A stretch of 42,515 nucleotides of DNA from Bacilli bacterium (GTDB lineage Bacteria > Bacillota_I > Bacilli_A > RFN20 > CAG-826). The notes below the pieces were generated by a model, which made no database searches, was not told where the DNA came from, and worked only from the letters and a program-made list of their open reading frames with translations. Below are positions 17,381 through 31,908 of this stretch, piece after piece. The stretch spans positions 1 to 42,515 of the forward strand of contig JAKSVA010000003.1 in the NCBI GenBank assembly GCA_024408435.1, in the 5' to 3' direction. Position 1 is the stretch's first letter. Every line of letters starts with the position of its first letter. The translations under genes were made by a program, and so were the position numbers.

Positions 17381-18814
17381 TTATTTTCTCCTTTTTAATT
17401 CTTCTATCATTATTTTACTAGTAATAGATGGATTAATCTTTCCTCCGCTCTTTTTCATTGCTTGTCCAATTAAGAAACCGAGTGCGCGATCTTTCCCAGC
17501 GTGATAATCCTTAATTGATTGTTCATTATTATCTAATATTTCATTTACTAACGCACGAATAACTTTATCATCTGATTCTTGATTAGTAATATTTAAAGCA
17601 CTCTTTGCCGTTTTTATATCAACATTCTTTTCTAACATATAGTTAAAGATTTCGCGACCAATTTTATTTGATATTTTACCTGTTTCAATTTCATCAATTA
17701 AACTAACCAAAACCTTTGGTTTAATGTTAAATTTATCGATTGTAATTGCATTTTTATTTAAGAAAGCTGAAATATCTACAATAATCCAATTAGCAATGGC
17801 TTTATAGTGTTTAGAAAATTTACTACATTCATCAAAATAACGAGCGACCGCTAAGTTAGATAATAAAATGCTTGTATCATAATCATTGAGTTTATATTCT
17901 TGGAGATAACGCTTGCGTTTGTCGCTGGCTAATTCGTTACTACTTTCAATCGCGTGATTGATAAAATCCTGACTTAATTTAATAATTGGAATATTAGCCT
18001 CGGGGAAGTACTTATAATCAACAGAATCGGTTTTTAAACGCATTGTTTGTGTGGCTTTATTTGCCTCATCATAACGTCTTGTTTCTTGAACGATTTGATG
18101 ACCTTTTAATAATTCATTTTTCTGCCGATTAATTTCGTACTCAAGTGCAATTTTAATATAATTAAAGGAGTTAATATTTTTTACTTCAACTTTCGTACCA
18201 AATTTTTTATCATCTTTCTTTTTTAATGAGATATTAACATCACAACGGAGTTGGCCTTCTTCCATCTTGCCATCACTAACTTCGAGGAAAGAAACAATTT
18301 CCCGAATCGTTTCAACATATTTAGCTGCCACATCACTTGAATGGATGCATGGTCTAGTAACTATTTCAATTAATGGGACACCCACCCGATTATAATCAAT
18401 TAAAGAATAGGATGGGAAATGCAATTGTTTCGCCGTGTCTTCTTCTAAGTGAAGCCTTTCAATTTCAACACGATTAACTTTATTGTCAATAACTATATCA
18501 AGATAACCATTTGAACCAATTGGGCGACGATTCTGAGTGATTTGGTATCCTTTCGGTAAATCACTATAGAAATAATTTTTCCGATCAAAATGTAATTCAT
18601 TATCAATCTTCATATGAAGAGCGTGCGCCACCTGAATCGCATTAATAACTGCTTGTTTATTTGGTAATGGTAATGTACCAGGAAACGCTAAATCATATGG
18701 AGAAGTTAAAGTATTAGGTTCAGCACCAAAAGCCACCGGAGAAGCAGAAAACATTTTTGACTTTGTTTTCATTTCAACATGAATTTCAAGACCAATAATT
18801 ACTTCAAAGTCCAT
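17381..18814 (-). CDS. gatB: Glu-tRNA(Gln)/Asp-tRNA(Asn) amidotransferase subunit B
   Basis: The kinase-like, tRNA-binding subunit of the GatCAB complex, which converts Glu-tRNA(Gln) to Gln-tRNA(Gln). It begins MDFEVIIGLEIHVEMKTKSK, followed by the FSASP motif, and holds DYNRVGVPLIEIVT and EEGQLRCDVNIS, all family signatures. The C-terminal helical and YqeY-like tail (about 330-477) is present, including GFLIGQAMKKSGGKINP. Length 477 residues is normal. It follows gatA after one base. Confidence 0.97.
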   Translation of the reverse strand: MDFEVIIGLEIHVEMKTKSKMFSASPVAFGAEPNTLTSPYDLAFPGTLPLPNKQAVINAIQVAHALHMKIDNELHFDRKNYFYSDLPKGYQITQNRRPIGSNGYLDIVIDNKVNRVEIERLHLEEDTAKQLHFPSYSLIDYNRVGVPLIEIVTRPCIHSSDVAAKYVETIREIVSFLEVSDGKMEEGQLRCDVNISLKKKDDKKFGTKVEVKNINSFNYIKIALEYEINRQKNELLKGHQIVQETRRYDEANKATQTMRLKTDSVDYKYFPEANIPIIKLSQDFINHAIESSNELASDKRKRYLQEYKLNDYDTSILLSNLAVARYFDECSKFSKHYKAIANWIIVDISAFLNKNAITIDKFNIKPKVLVSLIDEIETGKISNKIGREIFNYMLEKNVDIKTAKSALNITNQESDDKVIRALVNEILDNNEQSIKDYHAGKDRALGFLIGQAMKKSGGKINPSITSKIMIEELKRRK

Positions 18815-18815
18815 A

Positions 18816-20273
18816 TTATTTTTTCGTCCTCGCGCTTAAGTTGTAATAGCCTAATTTATCTTCTAGTGCTTTAGCAATGTTAAAGAGTTTTTTCTCAGCA
18901 AATGCACTGGCAGTTAAATTAAAACCGAATGGTAAATCATTCACAAAACCAGTTGGGATGGTAATTGAAGGTAGACCAGCAAAATTAGCAATTACCATAT
19001 AATTATCCGCAATTAAATATTCATCTTCTAGTTGATCAATTTTATTATCGAATTTAGGCGCAACACTTGGTGAAGCTGGCAAAAAAATCACATCATTATC
19101 TTTTAAAACCTTATTAATCTCATCAACAATCTTATGGCGATTTTTGGTTGCTCTTAAATATAATTCATTTTGATTTTCTGCCATCAATGAATAGGAACCA
19201 ATAACAAAACGACGTTTAATTCTTTCCGAGAATCCTTCACTTCTTGTTTTAATTAATGAATCGTTAAAAGTGTTCCCTTCAAGATTAAGACCAAATTTAA
19301 CACCATCAAGATTTGCATTATTACTCGTCGCCTCTGCACAAGAAATAATGTAATAAGTCGGAAAAAGCGTTTTTAATAAATGATGATTAACACTTACATA
19401 ATTAATCTTCGCACCTAGTTCTTCATAAATTTTTAATGTCTCTTGGAATTTCTTTTGGATATAAGGATCACTCACGCTTTCAAGAATTTCTTTAATAACA
19501 GCAATTTTTATCCCTTTAATCGGCTTATTTAAATCAGATGTATAATCATCAACCTTTTCTCTGCTCGAGGTAAAATCATTTTTATCATAACCTGCGACAA
19601 TATTTAAAATAAGCGCTGAATCATAAACACTGCGGGTAAAGAAACCTAAAGAATCTAGGCTTGGTGTAAACGGAAATAAACCATAACGCGAAATTCTACC
19701 CCATGTTGGTTTAAAGCCAACTAGACCAGCGTAACTAGCCGGTTTCCGAATAGAATCACCCGTATCACTTCCTAACGCGAATGGAACAATCGCGCTAGAA
19801 ACAACCGCGGCGGAACCGCATGATGATCCTCCTACCATCCTTTCATGACTAACATCATAAGGGTTAGTGGTTTTTCCTAAATGACCAGTTGCACCAGTGC
19901 CGCCCATAGCAAGTTCATCAAGAGTAACTTTCGCAAACGGAATTGCTTTCTTTTTTAATAATTTTTCGATAATTGTTGCGTTATAGATAGGTACATATCC
20001 CTTAAGAATATCACTAGAAGCACAAGTAGGAACGCCTTTAGTTGAAATATTATCCTTAATCGCAAACGGAATACCCCAAAGTAAATTATCTTTTTCTGGT
20101 TCAGTTAAAGTTTTTGCTAATGATAACGCTTCCTTTTCCATAATATATTCAAATGCATTACACTTATCTTCTTTCGCGCGCTTAAGAGCTTCATTTACAA
20201 GTTCTAACGGCGTAACTTGTTTATTAACTAGCGCTTCATGAATCTCTTTGATTGTTAAATCTAAATAGTTCAT
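18816..20273 (-). CDS. gatA: Glu-tRNA(Gln) amidotransferase subunit A (amidase)
   Basis: Releases ammonia from glutamine for the transamidation. The Ser-cisSer-Lys triad is present: Lys73 in AIKDN, Ser150 in GGSSCGS and Ser174 in TGDSIR. Two flanking positions differ from the family's usual GGSSGGS and DTGGSIR (Cys152, Asp173), although the triad itself is intact. Length 485 residues is typical. The start overlaps the gatC stop by four bases (ATGA type), so the three gat genes are coupled. Confidence 0.97.
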   Translation of the reverse strand: MNYLDLTIKEIHEALVNKQVTPLELVNEALKRAKEDKCNAFEYIMEKEALSLAKTLTEPEKDNLLWGIPFAIKDNISTKGVPTCASSDILKGYVPIYNATIIEKLLKKKAIPFAKVTLDELAMGGTGATGHLGKTTNPYDVSHERMVGGSSCGSAAVVSSAIVPFALGSDTGDSIRKPASYAGLVGFKPTWGRISRYGLFPFTPSLDSLGFFTRSVYDSALILNIVAGYDKNDFTSSREKVDDYTSDLNKPIKGIKIAVIKEILESVSDPYIQKKFQETLKIYEELGAKINYVSVNHHLLKTLFPTYYIISCAEATSNNANLDGVKFGLNLEGNTFNDSLIKTRSEGFSERIKRRFVIGSYSLMAENQNELYLRATKNRHKIVDEINKVLKDNDVIFLPASPSVAPKFDNKIDQLEDEYLIADNYMVIANFAGLPSITIPTGFVNDLPFGFNLTASAFAEKKLFNIAKALEDKLGYYNLSARTKK

Positions 20274-20566
20274 CCGTTTACCTTCTTCACTTTAATTTGG
20301 CCAGCTAACTTATTTTGCGCATTCTTTAAAATTTCATCACGATTAGATGGATTGATTGGTTCATCATCACGCAAATCATTTATCACACAAGGAAACGGAT
20401 AAATCATTGGCTCATATTGATCAATTGTTTTATCCTCGGCAATTAGTTCCATTTGTTTAGTGATAGTTCTGAACTCATTTAAAAGTGTCTGATATTCTTC
20501 CTCGGACATATCGAAACAAAGCCGATTAGCCGCAGTTTGGAGTTTTTTTAAGTCAACAGTTTTCAT
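20270..20566 (-). CDS. gatC: Glu-tRNA(Gln) amidotransferase subunit C
   Basis: A small belt-like subunit that stabilises GatA-GatB. The 98-residue length and LKKLQTAANRLCFDMSEEE start fit the family (LxxLARLxLxEEE), as does the LRDDEP segment near residues 65-70. The usual Ala-Arg-Leu is Ala-Asn-Arg-Leu here, a mild divergence. It is the first gene of an eight-gene minus-strand operon reaching down to 12238. Only AGGC, a poor ribosome site, precedes its ATG, and a -10 box lies 12 bases away, so translation may begin on a very short leader. Confidence 0.93.
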   Translation of the reverse strand: MKTVDLKKLQTAANRLCFDMSEEEYQTLLNEFRTITKQMELIAEDKTIDQYEPMIYPFPCVINDLRDDEPINPSNRDEILKNAQNKLAGQIKVKKVNG

Positions 20567-20578
20567 GCCTAATTAAAT

Positions 20579-20607
20579 ATTATAACTATATATTTAATAA
20601 TTACTAA
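20579..20607 (-). promoter_or_regulatory. gatC operon promoter
   Basis: Minus strand: TTAGTA (20607-20602), 17-base spacer, TATAAT (20584-20579), then 12 bases to the ATG. The leader would be about five bases long. It is back to back with the transporter promoter at 20621-20648. Confidence 0.5.
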
Positions 20608-20620
20608 TCAGTTTTTCTTT

Positions 20621-20648
20621 TTGACTAATGTCAATATTTGTTTATAAT
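20621..20648 (+). promoter_or_regulatory. Promoter of the amino-acid ABC transporter, near-leaderless
   Basis: TTGACT (20621-20626), 16-base spacer, TATAAT (20643-20648), then ten bases to ATG 20659. The predicted start leaves about four untranslated bases, and there is no ribosome binding site. Confidence 0.7.
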
Positions 20649-20658
20649 AAGTCTCGTT

Positions 20659-22948
20659 ATGAAAAAAACTAAGAGGTTATTGGCTGCTTTAATTTCACCA
20701 CTGATTTTTTTCTCATCGATAATGGCGCTTTCAAGTTGTTCATCGGAAAAAATATTTGGCCAGTTATCGAGTTTCGATAATTGCACCTTAGGTTATATTG
20801 AAGGTCATAGCGTCAAAAACGAAGTTGAACAAACTGGAAAAATAAGAAACGCTAAGTGGAAGGCTTATGACAACGTTGCTGAATTAGGCAAAGCATTAGT
20901 TAATCATGAAATTGACGGCATTCCTGCTGAATTGCCTACTGCTAGTCTTATTGTTAATAACGCTTCACATTTGGCAATTGTTAATGAAAACATAACCACT
21001 AAAGAGTATGCCTATTGCTACAACAAAGGTACCGACCCTTCTATTTTTGAAGCTTTTAACAAATCTATGGAGGAAGTTGAGAAAGAAGGCCTTGGAGAAA
21101 TTCTTAAAAACAAATGGGTTGGTAATGACATTCTCGACCAAAAAATGACTCCGGAGGAACATACTGGTAAGCGCACAATCAACTATTATTACTATGAATC
21201 TGGTGCTCCATTATCTTATCATTTGCCTAATGATCCAGACGCAAAATTATTAGGTATTGATTACGATTATTTAATCAACGTTTTAAACAAATTTGGCTTT
21301 ACATATCTTAATCCCATTCCTCGTGGAAATCTCAGCACGGTTATCAAAGAAGTAGAGGAATCTTCTTATCCCCCTGATACCATTGTCATTGGCGGTGGTG
21401 GTATTGCTATTAATGATTATCTAAAGGAATCAGTCAATTTTACTAATAGTTATGCAGTCGGTGGATTAAGAATGGTTGCTCGTGCACCGTCTAATCAAAT
21501 TTCTTCTAAAGATGATATTAATCAACCTAATAAGCGGATTGGAATTTTACAAGGTTCAATTGGGCAACAGATAAAAGAAGAACAAATTCAAAAAGCATCC
21601 AGTCAAATTTATTTATCAACCGCTGACTGCGCTCAAGCATTAATGTCTAATAAAATCGATGGTTATTTTATCGACGAGCCAAAAGCGGTTTACGCCTCAA
21701 AGAAAATGCCTCAAATAACATATATTAAGGACCGTTATAACAATGATAAATATGGTTTTATTTTTAGAGAGGGCGACACCGCACATAAAAAAGAATTCGA
21801 TGACTTCTTTATTGAATTTGATAAATCTGGTCAATTAGCTGCATTAAAAGATAAATACTTTGGCGATGGTGATGTTAGCCAACCAATTAAAAAATTAACT
21901 CCAGTTAGAGCAAAAGGCGAAGGCGGAACGCTAACCTACGCTACATCAACTACTGGTGGTGAACCATTTAACTTTTACCAAGATGGAACTATTATTGGCT
22001 ATGAATATGAACTAATTTGTGAATATTGTAAATACTATGGATATGAACTCAAAATTAGTGATGGCACTGGTTTATCAGCAATTACCGATGTTGCGCAAGG
22101 AAAAGCAGATATTGGTGGCGGGGCAATTTCTATTACAGATGAAAGAGAAAAAAGCGTAGATTTTTCTGAACCAACATATTACGGAGGAATGGTCATAGTA
22201 GTGAGAAATCATTATTACACAGCATCAAAAGGATTCTTTGAAAGGATTGCTGATGCCTTCTATTCGACATTTGTTGCTGAAGGACGTTGGAAAATGTTCC
22301 TTGCTGGTATTGGTAATACTTTGCTTATTACAGTCGTTTCAATTGTTGCGGGCTTGTTAATTGGTTTCGGTTTATTTGTTCTTCTTAGAAAAACTAATAA
22401 CAATAAGATTTTTGACAAAATACTAAAAGGTGCAACTTGGCTCTTAACTTCTATGCCTGTTGTTGTTTTATTAATGATTTTCTATTACTTAATTTTCCGT
22501 GAAGCTCCGGTCTCTGGCACATTTGTTTCTATTATTGTTTTCACTTTATTATTTACTTGCTCAACATTAAGCTTGTTAAGACTTGGCACTAATGCAGTTG
22601 ATAAAGGGCAAGAAGAAGCAGCTACCGCTTTAGGCTATAGCAAAATGGGGGCGTTCTTTAAAATTATATTACCCCAAGCTGCTAAACACGCTTTGCCACC
22701 ACTTAAAGGTGAAATTTCTTCATTAATTAAAGCAACTTCGATTGTTGGTTATATTGCGGTTCAAGATTTAACAAAGATTGCTGATATTATCCGCAGTCAA
22801 ACTTATGAAGCGTTCTTCCCCTTAATTGTCGTCGCACTTGTTTATATTTTATTTGCCGTTTTATTTACGTTTATCGTGAATAAAATTAATATCACCATTG
22901 ATCCAAAGAGACGTAAGAAAAAGAAAATTTTAAAAGGAATTAAAGAAC

Positions 22949-22956
<8 letters not shown>
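20659..22956 (+). CDS. Amino-acid ABC transporter, fused substrate-binding domains and permease
   Basis: A lipoprotein signal with lipobox LSSC (Cys27) is followed by substrate-binding sequence and then a permease. Residues about 41-157 resemble only the second lobe of an SBP_bac_3 domain, 172-404 a complete two-lobed domain, and 423-516 only a first lobe (ending FSEPTYYGGMVIVV at the hinge). The permease at about 545-745 has the EAA loop QEEAATALGYSKMGAFF. Polar amino-acid transporters of the GlnP type carry such fusions, but with complete tandem domains. The ATPase follows with an eight-base overlap. The ligand is probably a polar amino acid such as glutamine or arginine, inferred from the family. 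An ATG start at 20659 is used; a TTG at 20638 would lie in the promoter. Confidence 0.9.
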
Positions 22957-28245
<5,289 letters not shown>

Positions 28246-28247
28246 TA

Positions 28248-28279
28248 TTAAGTAATATTATAACATAAATATTACTTAA
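28248..28279 (-). promoter_or_regulatory. pcrA promoter region with 12-base inverted repeat
   Basis: Perfect arms TTAAGTAATATT (28248-28259) and AATATTACTTAA (28268-28279) around eight bases. On the minus strand the -10 TATAAT lies inside it, eleven bases before the pcrA ATG, and the lipoprotein stop lies one base beyond it. It may be an operator of pcrA or an AT-only hairpin ending the upstream gene; no T tract follows. Confidence 0.45.
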
Positions 28280-28280
28280 A

Positions 28281-28721
28281 TTAAGCGATATTCCGCAAAA
28301 AATTGATTGTTTTACTTCTACCAGCTTCGTGTGATTTTATCTGACATTTATTAACCTCAATTAGTGAAGGAAAACCTTTGATTTTAAAGCTATTAATATC
28401 AGTCTCACCAATTGTTTCCTCTGGATTAACGTTCGCATCAATTTTAATCTCGTTATCATTACAAAAATAAATCGGCGTTTGATGAGTTAGAGCAATCTCT
28501 ATCACTTCATCACGAATTGAATCGCAGTATTGACAAACGCGTGAATAAAAATAAACACAATAATCATCTTCTCGAACATTTAGTGCGCTTTGCCACATCA
28601 CTACTCGATCGCTCACCTCATCGTAACTATGGTGAGGAATCACTGGCGTAGGATCATCTCCGTGTTGGTCAGAACACGAAAAGAATAACGGGATAACAAG
28701 TAAAAGTGCTTTTATTTTCAT
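28281..28721 (-). CDS. Thioredoxin-fold lipoprotein
   Basis: A 146-residue lipoprotein: short signal, lipobox FFSC with Cys16, then a mature part with a thioredoxin-like core. Cys63-Gln-Tyr-Cys66 in SRVCQYC is the redox pair after a FYS strand, and Pro118 in KGFPSLI is the expected cis-proline. It should act on the outer face of the membrane, reducing or exchanging disulfides, but its partner is unknown. AAGGAGG at an ideal distance fixes the start at 28721; the longer frame to 28751 is discarded. It lies upstream of pcrA on the same strand. A small hairpin (28743-28749 with 28755-28761, one mismatch) precedes the ribosome site. Confidence 0.85.
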   Translation of the reverse strand: MKIKALLLVIPLFFSCSDQHGDDPTPVIPHHSYDEVSDRVVMWQSALNVREDDYCVYFYSRVCQYCDSIRDEVIEIALTHQTPIYFCNDNEIKIDANVNPEETIGETDINSFKIKGFPSLIEVNKCQIKSHEAGRSKTINFLRNIA

Positions 28722-28904
28722 AAAATCCTCCTTATTCGCGGAGGAGAGCAAACAGCACTCCCCCTAATACGTACTTAGCAATTTAAGGATATTTGATGTG
28801 TACCCGATTTTTTGTACTCGGTTAAGTTAGTACTATGGTACAACTTTTGAATACAAAGATCAAAAAAATATTTTTTGCCTAAAAATATTATGGTTTATTA
28901 AAAA

Positions 28905-29558
28905 TTAACGAAGTTCGCCAGTTTCTATCATTTCGCAGCGACCAATTCTACGATTATGTTCGTCTCTTCTCTGTACAACTTTGAACGTTTTTGGAGGAAG
29001 GAGACCAATCACAAGAATTGGGGTCGGTAAAAGATTACTTAAAGGTTTTAAATATTCTAAGAATTTTTCGTATGATCCAACAGCACCATCAAAGCCGCCG
29101 GCTTTCTTCATCTTATTAGTAGCACAGATTAAAATACCCGCTTGAGTTTGAATTGCCTTTTTAACGTGGTTAAGTTCTGATGCTAATACTGGTTTAATTA
29201 AATTCCATGAGCAGTTGCCACCATGATTAAAGGCAACTTCGATTGATATACCATTTTCGCCTTTAGCGAAGTCTAATCGCCACGTTCCATCTCTACCACG
29301 ATAATTTGGATCAGCAAATATTTCACTTTCCGAATGCCACTTTTTAGCTTCCAAACGTTCTTTAATTAATGCATTAATAGCTTTTGAAATACTTTTTGTC
29401 TCGGGTTGAGTTTTTAAAATATCGTTATGTCTTTTAATTAAATCTTCATCACTAATGCCATCTAAAACAGCTTTGACTTCTAACCAAAGGTCTCTTAAAT
29501 CTTCATTAGTCTGAAAGATTACATCCGCATGTCTATGTGGAGTCATTACGTATTTCAT
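28905..29558 (-). CDS. BglII-like type II restriction endonuclease
   Basis: The 217-residue protein resembles the BglII/BstYI group: SISKAINALIKERLEAKKW, then the metal site with Asp96 (WRLDF) and Glu107 (SIEVAFNHG), then a hydrophobic PILVIGLLPP strand near the end. In BglII the residue two after the Glu is Gln; here it is Ala109, so the active-site geometry would differ slightly. It is divergent from the cytosine-5 methyltransferase, forming a restriction-modification pair. The ATG follows a -10 TATAAT (29574-29569) by ten bases with no ribosome site. The target sequence cannot be read. The 183 bases downstream to the lipoprotein gene hold no gene. Confidence 0.75.
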   Translation of the reverse strand: MKYVMTPHRHADVIFQTNEDLRDLWLEVKAVLDGISDEDLIKRHNDILKTQPETKSISKAINALIKERLEAKKWHSESEIFADPNYRGRDGTWRLDFAKGENGISIEVAFNHGGNCSWNLIKPVLASELNHVKKAIQTQAGILICATNKMKKAGGFDGAVGSYEKFLEYLKPLSNLLPTPILVIGLLPPKTFKVVQRRDEHNRRIGRCEMIETGELR

Positions 29559-29568
29559 ATCAATAAAA

Positions 29569-29655
29569 ATTATAGCAAATTCGTTATGTTATATATAAAT
29601 AAATTATCTAAAGAATTTATTTGATCTTGAAAAATTGTTATTGATCCGCTATGAT
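29569..29655. promoter_or_regulatory. Divergent promoters of the restriction-modification pair
   Basis: Rightward: TTGAAA (29627-29632), 17 bases, TATGAT (29650-29655). Leftward: TATAAT (29574-29569). Between them lies a perfect inverted repeat AAATAAATT (29597-29605) and AATTTATTT (29614-29622), five bases from the rightward -35. No controller gene is adjacent. Confidence 0.55.
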
Positions 29656-29677
29656 TTTTGTAGTAAACTTATACACT

Positions 29678-30913
29678 ATGAAAAAGAGAGTTGTTGAGCT
29701 ATTTGCAGGTGTTGGTGGTTTTCGTGTTGGCTTAAATAACATCACTAAATTCGATAAGAATGGAAAAGCCATTGAAAATGGTGACTTTAAATTTGTATGG
29801 GCTAATCAATGGGAACCGGCTACTATAACACAACACGCTTTTGATTGTTATAACTTACGTTTTCCAGATAAGAACAATTCTAATGTAGATATATCGAAAG
29901 TTGATAAAAAGAAGATTCCTGATCACGATTTACTTGTTGGTGGATTCCCTTGTCAAGACTATTCAGTCGCGCATACATTAAGCAAAGCGCATGGTATCGA
30001 AGGTAAGAAAGGTGTTCTCTGGTGGCAAATAAATGAGATACTTCAAATTAAACGTCCGCCATTCGTTCTATTAGAGAACGTTGACCGGCTTGCGAAGTCT
30101 CCTGCTAAGCAAAGAGGCAGAGACTTTGGAATAATGCTTCGCTGCTTAACTGATTTAGGCTATGCATGTGAGTGGCGAATTATCAACGCTGGTGAATATG
30201 GTCATCCACAAAGAAGACGCAGGATTTTTATCTTTGCGTTCCATAAATCCACTAACTATTACAAGTCACTAGCAAAACTAAAACCTGAAAACATTATTCA
30301 ATCTAAAGGCATATTTGCTAAACAATTTAAAATTAAGCCGATAGGGAAGATAAAAGAGATTAACCTTATAAAGGGATATAAAGACCTCGTTGCAGTCTCT
30401 AATCGTTTTAAAACAACCGATTTTGAAAAGGCTGGTTATATGTTGAACGGGATTGTTTATACAACTAGAGTGGAACCTCTTAAAGTTGAATTCATTCCTT
30501 TGAAAGATATTGTTATCTCTACCGGAGTAGATAAGAGCTATTTCTTAAATGCAAAACAAAAAGCTAAATATAAATATTTACGTGGCAAAAAAAGACCAGA
30601 GAGACATAAACCTGATGGAACAGTCTATTACTATAGTGAAGGCGCTATGTCGCCATATGACTATTTAGATTTACCTGGTAGAACAATGTTAACTAGTGAA
30701 GGCACTACGAATAGAAGCACACATATCATTATGGATTCAAAGAAGAAGGCGCTCAGGCTCCTCACTCCTGTTGAGTGTGAAAGATTAAATCAATTTCCTG
30801 ATAACTGGACTAACACAGGCATGCCAGAAAAAAGACGTTATTTTATGATGGGAAACGCCCTCGTATGCGGTATTATTAAAAAACTAGGAAAAATAATTAA
30901 AACTATTAATTGA
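29678..30913 (+). CDS. DNA (cytosine-5-)-methyltransferase
   Basis: Transfers methyl from S-adenosylmethionine to C5 of cytosine. Motif I VELFAGVGGFRVGL (6-19), the catalytic Cys92 in GGFPCQDYSV (motif IV), LLENVDRL (motif VI) and QRRRRIFIF (motif VIII) are present; a target-recognition region of about 140 residues precedes the C-terminal motifs IX-X (RLLTPVECERLNQFPDNW, GNALV). The 411-residue length is usual for type II enzymes. ATG 29678 is used because family members begin just before motif I and ATG 29651 lies in the -10 box. No ribosome site precedes it. The divergent BglII-like gene is its natural partner, and a GIY-YIG gene follows. Confidence 0.95.
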   Translation: MKKRVVELFAGVGGFRVGLNNITKFDKNGKAIENGDFKFVWANQWEPATITQHAFDCYNLRFPDKNNSNVDISKVDKKKIPDHDLLVGGFPCQDYSVAHTLSKAHGIEGKKGVLWWQINEILQIKRPPFVLLENVDRLAKSPAKQRGRDFGIMLRCLTDLGYACEWRIINAGEYGHPQRRRRIFIFAFHKSTNYYKSLAKLKPENIIQSKGIFAKQFKIKPIGKIKEINLIKGYKDLVAVSNRFKTTDFEKAGYMLNGIVYTTRVEPLKVEFIPLKDIVISTGVDKSYFLNAKQKAKYKYLRGKKRPERHKPDGTVYYYSEGAMSPYDYLDLPGRTMLTSEGTTNRSTHIIMDSKKKALRLLTPVECERLNQFPDNWTNTGMPEKRRYFMMGNALVCGIIKKLGKIIKTIN

Positions 30914-30946
30914 GGACTTTTTAATGCAATTAAACAAGGAGAAAAT

Positions 30947-31813
30947 ATGACAGATATTTATTTAAATGAAATACTCGGATTAAAAGGTGAAGAATTAAAT
31001 GACTGGACATTATGTTTTAATAATGCACCATCGGAAGGAATATATTCTTTTACTACTAATCACAATCGTTTGCTTGAACACATTTCTTGGAAAAAACATC
31101 ATAATAAAAAATCGAGCTTCCGCGTTATAAATACAAAGTATTGCTTAGAATTTTTAAGATTAGATAAAGATGAGAAATATGATCAATGGCTATTTTTAGG
31201 CGCTTATGAAGTCGTCGGCACTAATAAGTATCCCAACGGAGACGAAGTTTACAAGCTTAGACTTTTAGAACGTTACAGCTCTTTTGTAGAAAAACTCATC
31301 ATTGAATATAAAAGACAACAGGGACCTAAAGGCGCTAAGATATCGTCATCTAATGTTAAAACATTAAAAGTAGTAAAAGTTTTAGAAGATTTATACATAA
31401 AGGTCGGTTGCTCATTCCCTGGGTACGATAATATCGAAATACCTTTCTCACAATTAAGAGGGATTATTAATAATAATGTTGAAAGTTGGCGTAATGCTTT
31501 ATCGAATGTTAATGGAATTTATATAATAACTGATATATCTAATGGAAAACATTATGTTGGTAGTACTTATGGTTATAATGGAGTATGGCAACGTTGGTGT
31601 ACTTATGTAAACACTAATGGAACCGGTAACAATAAAACTTTAAGAGAACTAACCCAGAAAGATGCTGAGTATGCAGAAAAGAACTTTCTTTTCTCTTTAT
31701 TAGAATCCTATGTGAATGTCGAAACTAAAACAAAAGATTTTTTTATATCGAGAGAGCAACATTGGAAACGGGTTCTATGCACCGAAAAGGGAACCGGATA
31801 TAATAACAACTAG
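30947..31813 (+). CDS. GIY-YIG nuclease-domain protein
   Basis: The C-terminal part (about 187-288) has a complete GIY-YIG site: Gly190-Ile-Tyr192, Tyr203-Val-Gly205, Arg216 and the metal-binding Glu270 in ISREQHWKR, ending GTGYNNN. The first ~185 residues match nothing I recognise and may bind DNA. The gene starts 33 bases after the methyltransferase with AAGGAG, so the two are co-transcribed. GIY-YIG restriction enzymes exist (Eco29kI, Hpy188I), so this may be the cognate endonuclease or a second one. Confidence 0.82.
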   Translation: MTDIYLNEILGLKGEELNDWTLCFNNAPSEGIYSFTTNHNRLLEHISWKKHHNKKSSFRVINTKYCLEFLRLDKDEKYDQWLFLGAYEVVGTNKYPNGDEVYKLRLLERYSSFVEKLIIEYKRQQGPKGAKISSSNVKTLKVVKVLEDLYIKVGCSFPGYDNIEIPFSQLRGIINNNVESWRNALSNVNGIYIITDISNGKHYVGSTYGYNGVWQRWCTYVNTNGTGNNKTLRELTQKDAEYAEKNFLFSLLESYVNVETKTKDFFISREQHWKRVLCTEKGTGYNNN

Positions 31814-31832
31814 CGCACTTATAATTTGCAAT

Positions 31833-31862
31833 TTGACTTTGGTCCTTCGTTTTTTGTATACT
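31833..31862 (+). promoter_or_regulatory. Promoter of the helical hypothetical and AAA+ protease
   Basis: TTGACT (31833-31838), 18-base spacer ending TTTTTTG, TATACT (31857-31862). AGGAGG follows before ATG 31909. The spacer layout matches the sigma-factor gene promoter at 37691-37720. Confidence 0.65.
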
Positions 31863-31908
31863 ATACGCAGCAAAATTAAATCATTATAAATAATAGGAGG
31901 TCTTTCTT

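Noticed and set aside
28722-28904. Riboswitch or tRNA between the thioredoxin-fold lipoprotein and the BglII-like gene
   Set aside because: Only one small imperfect hairpin near the ribosome site; no cloverleaf or known aptamer core could be drawn.
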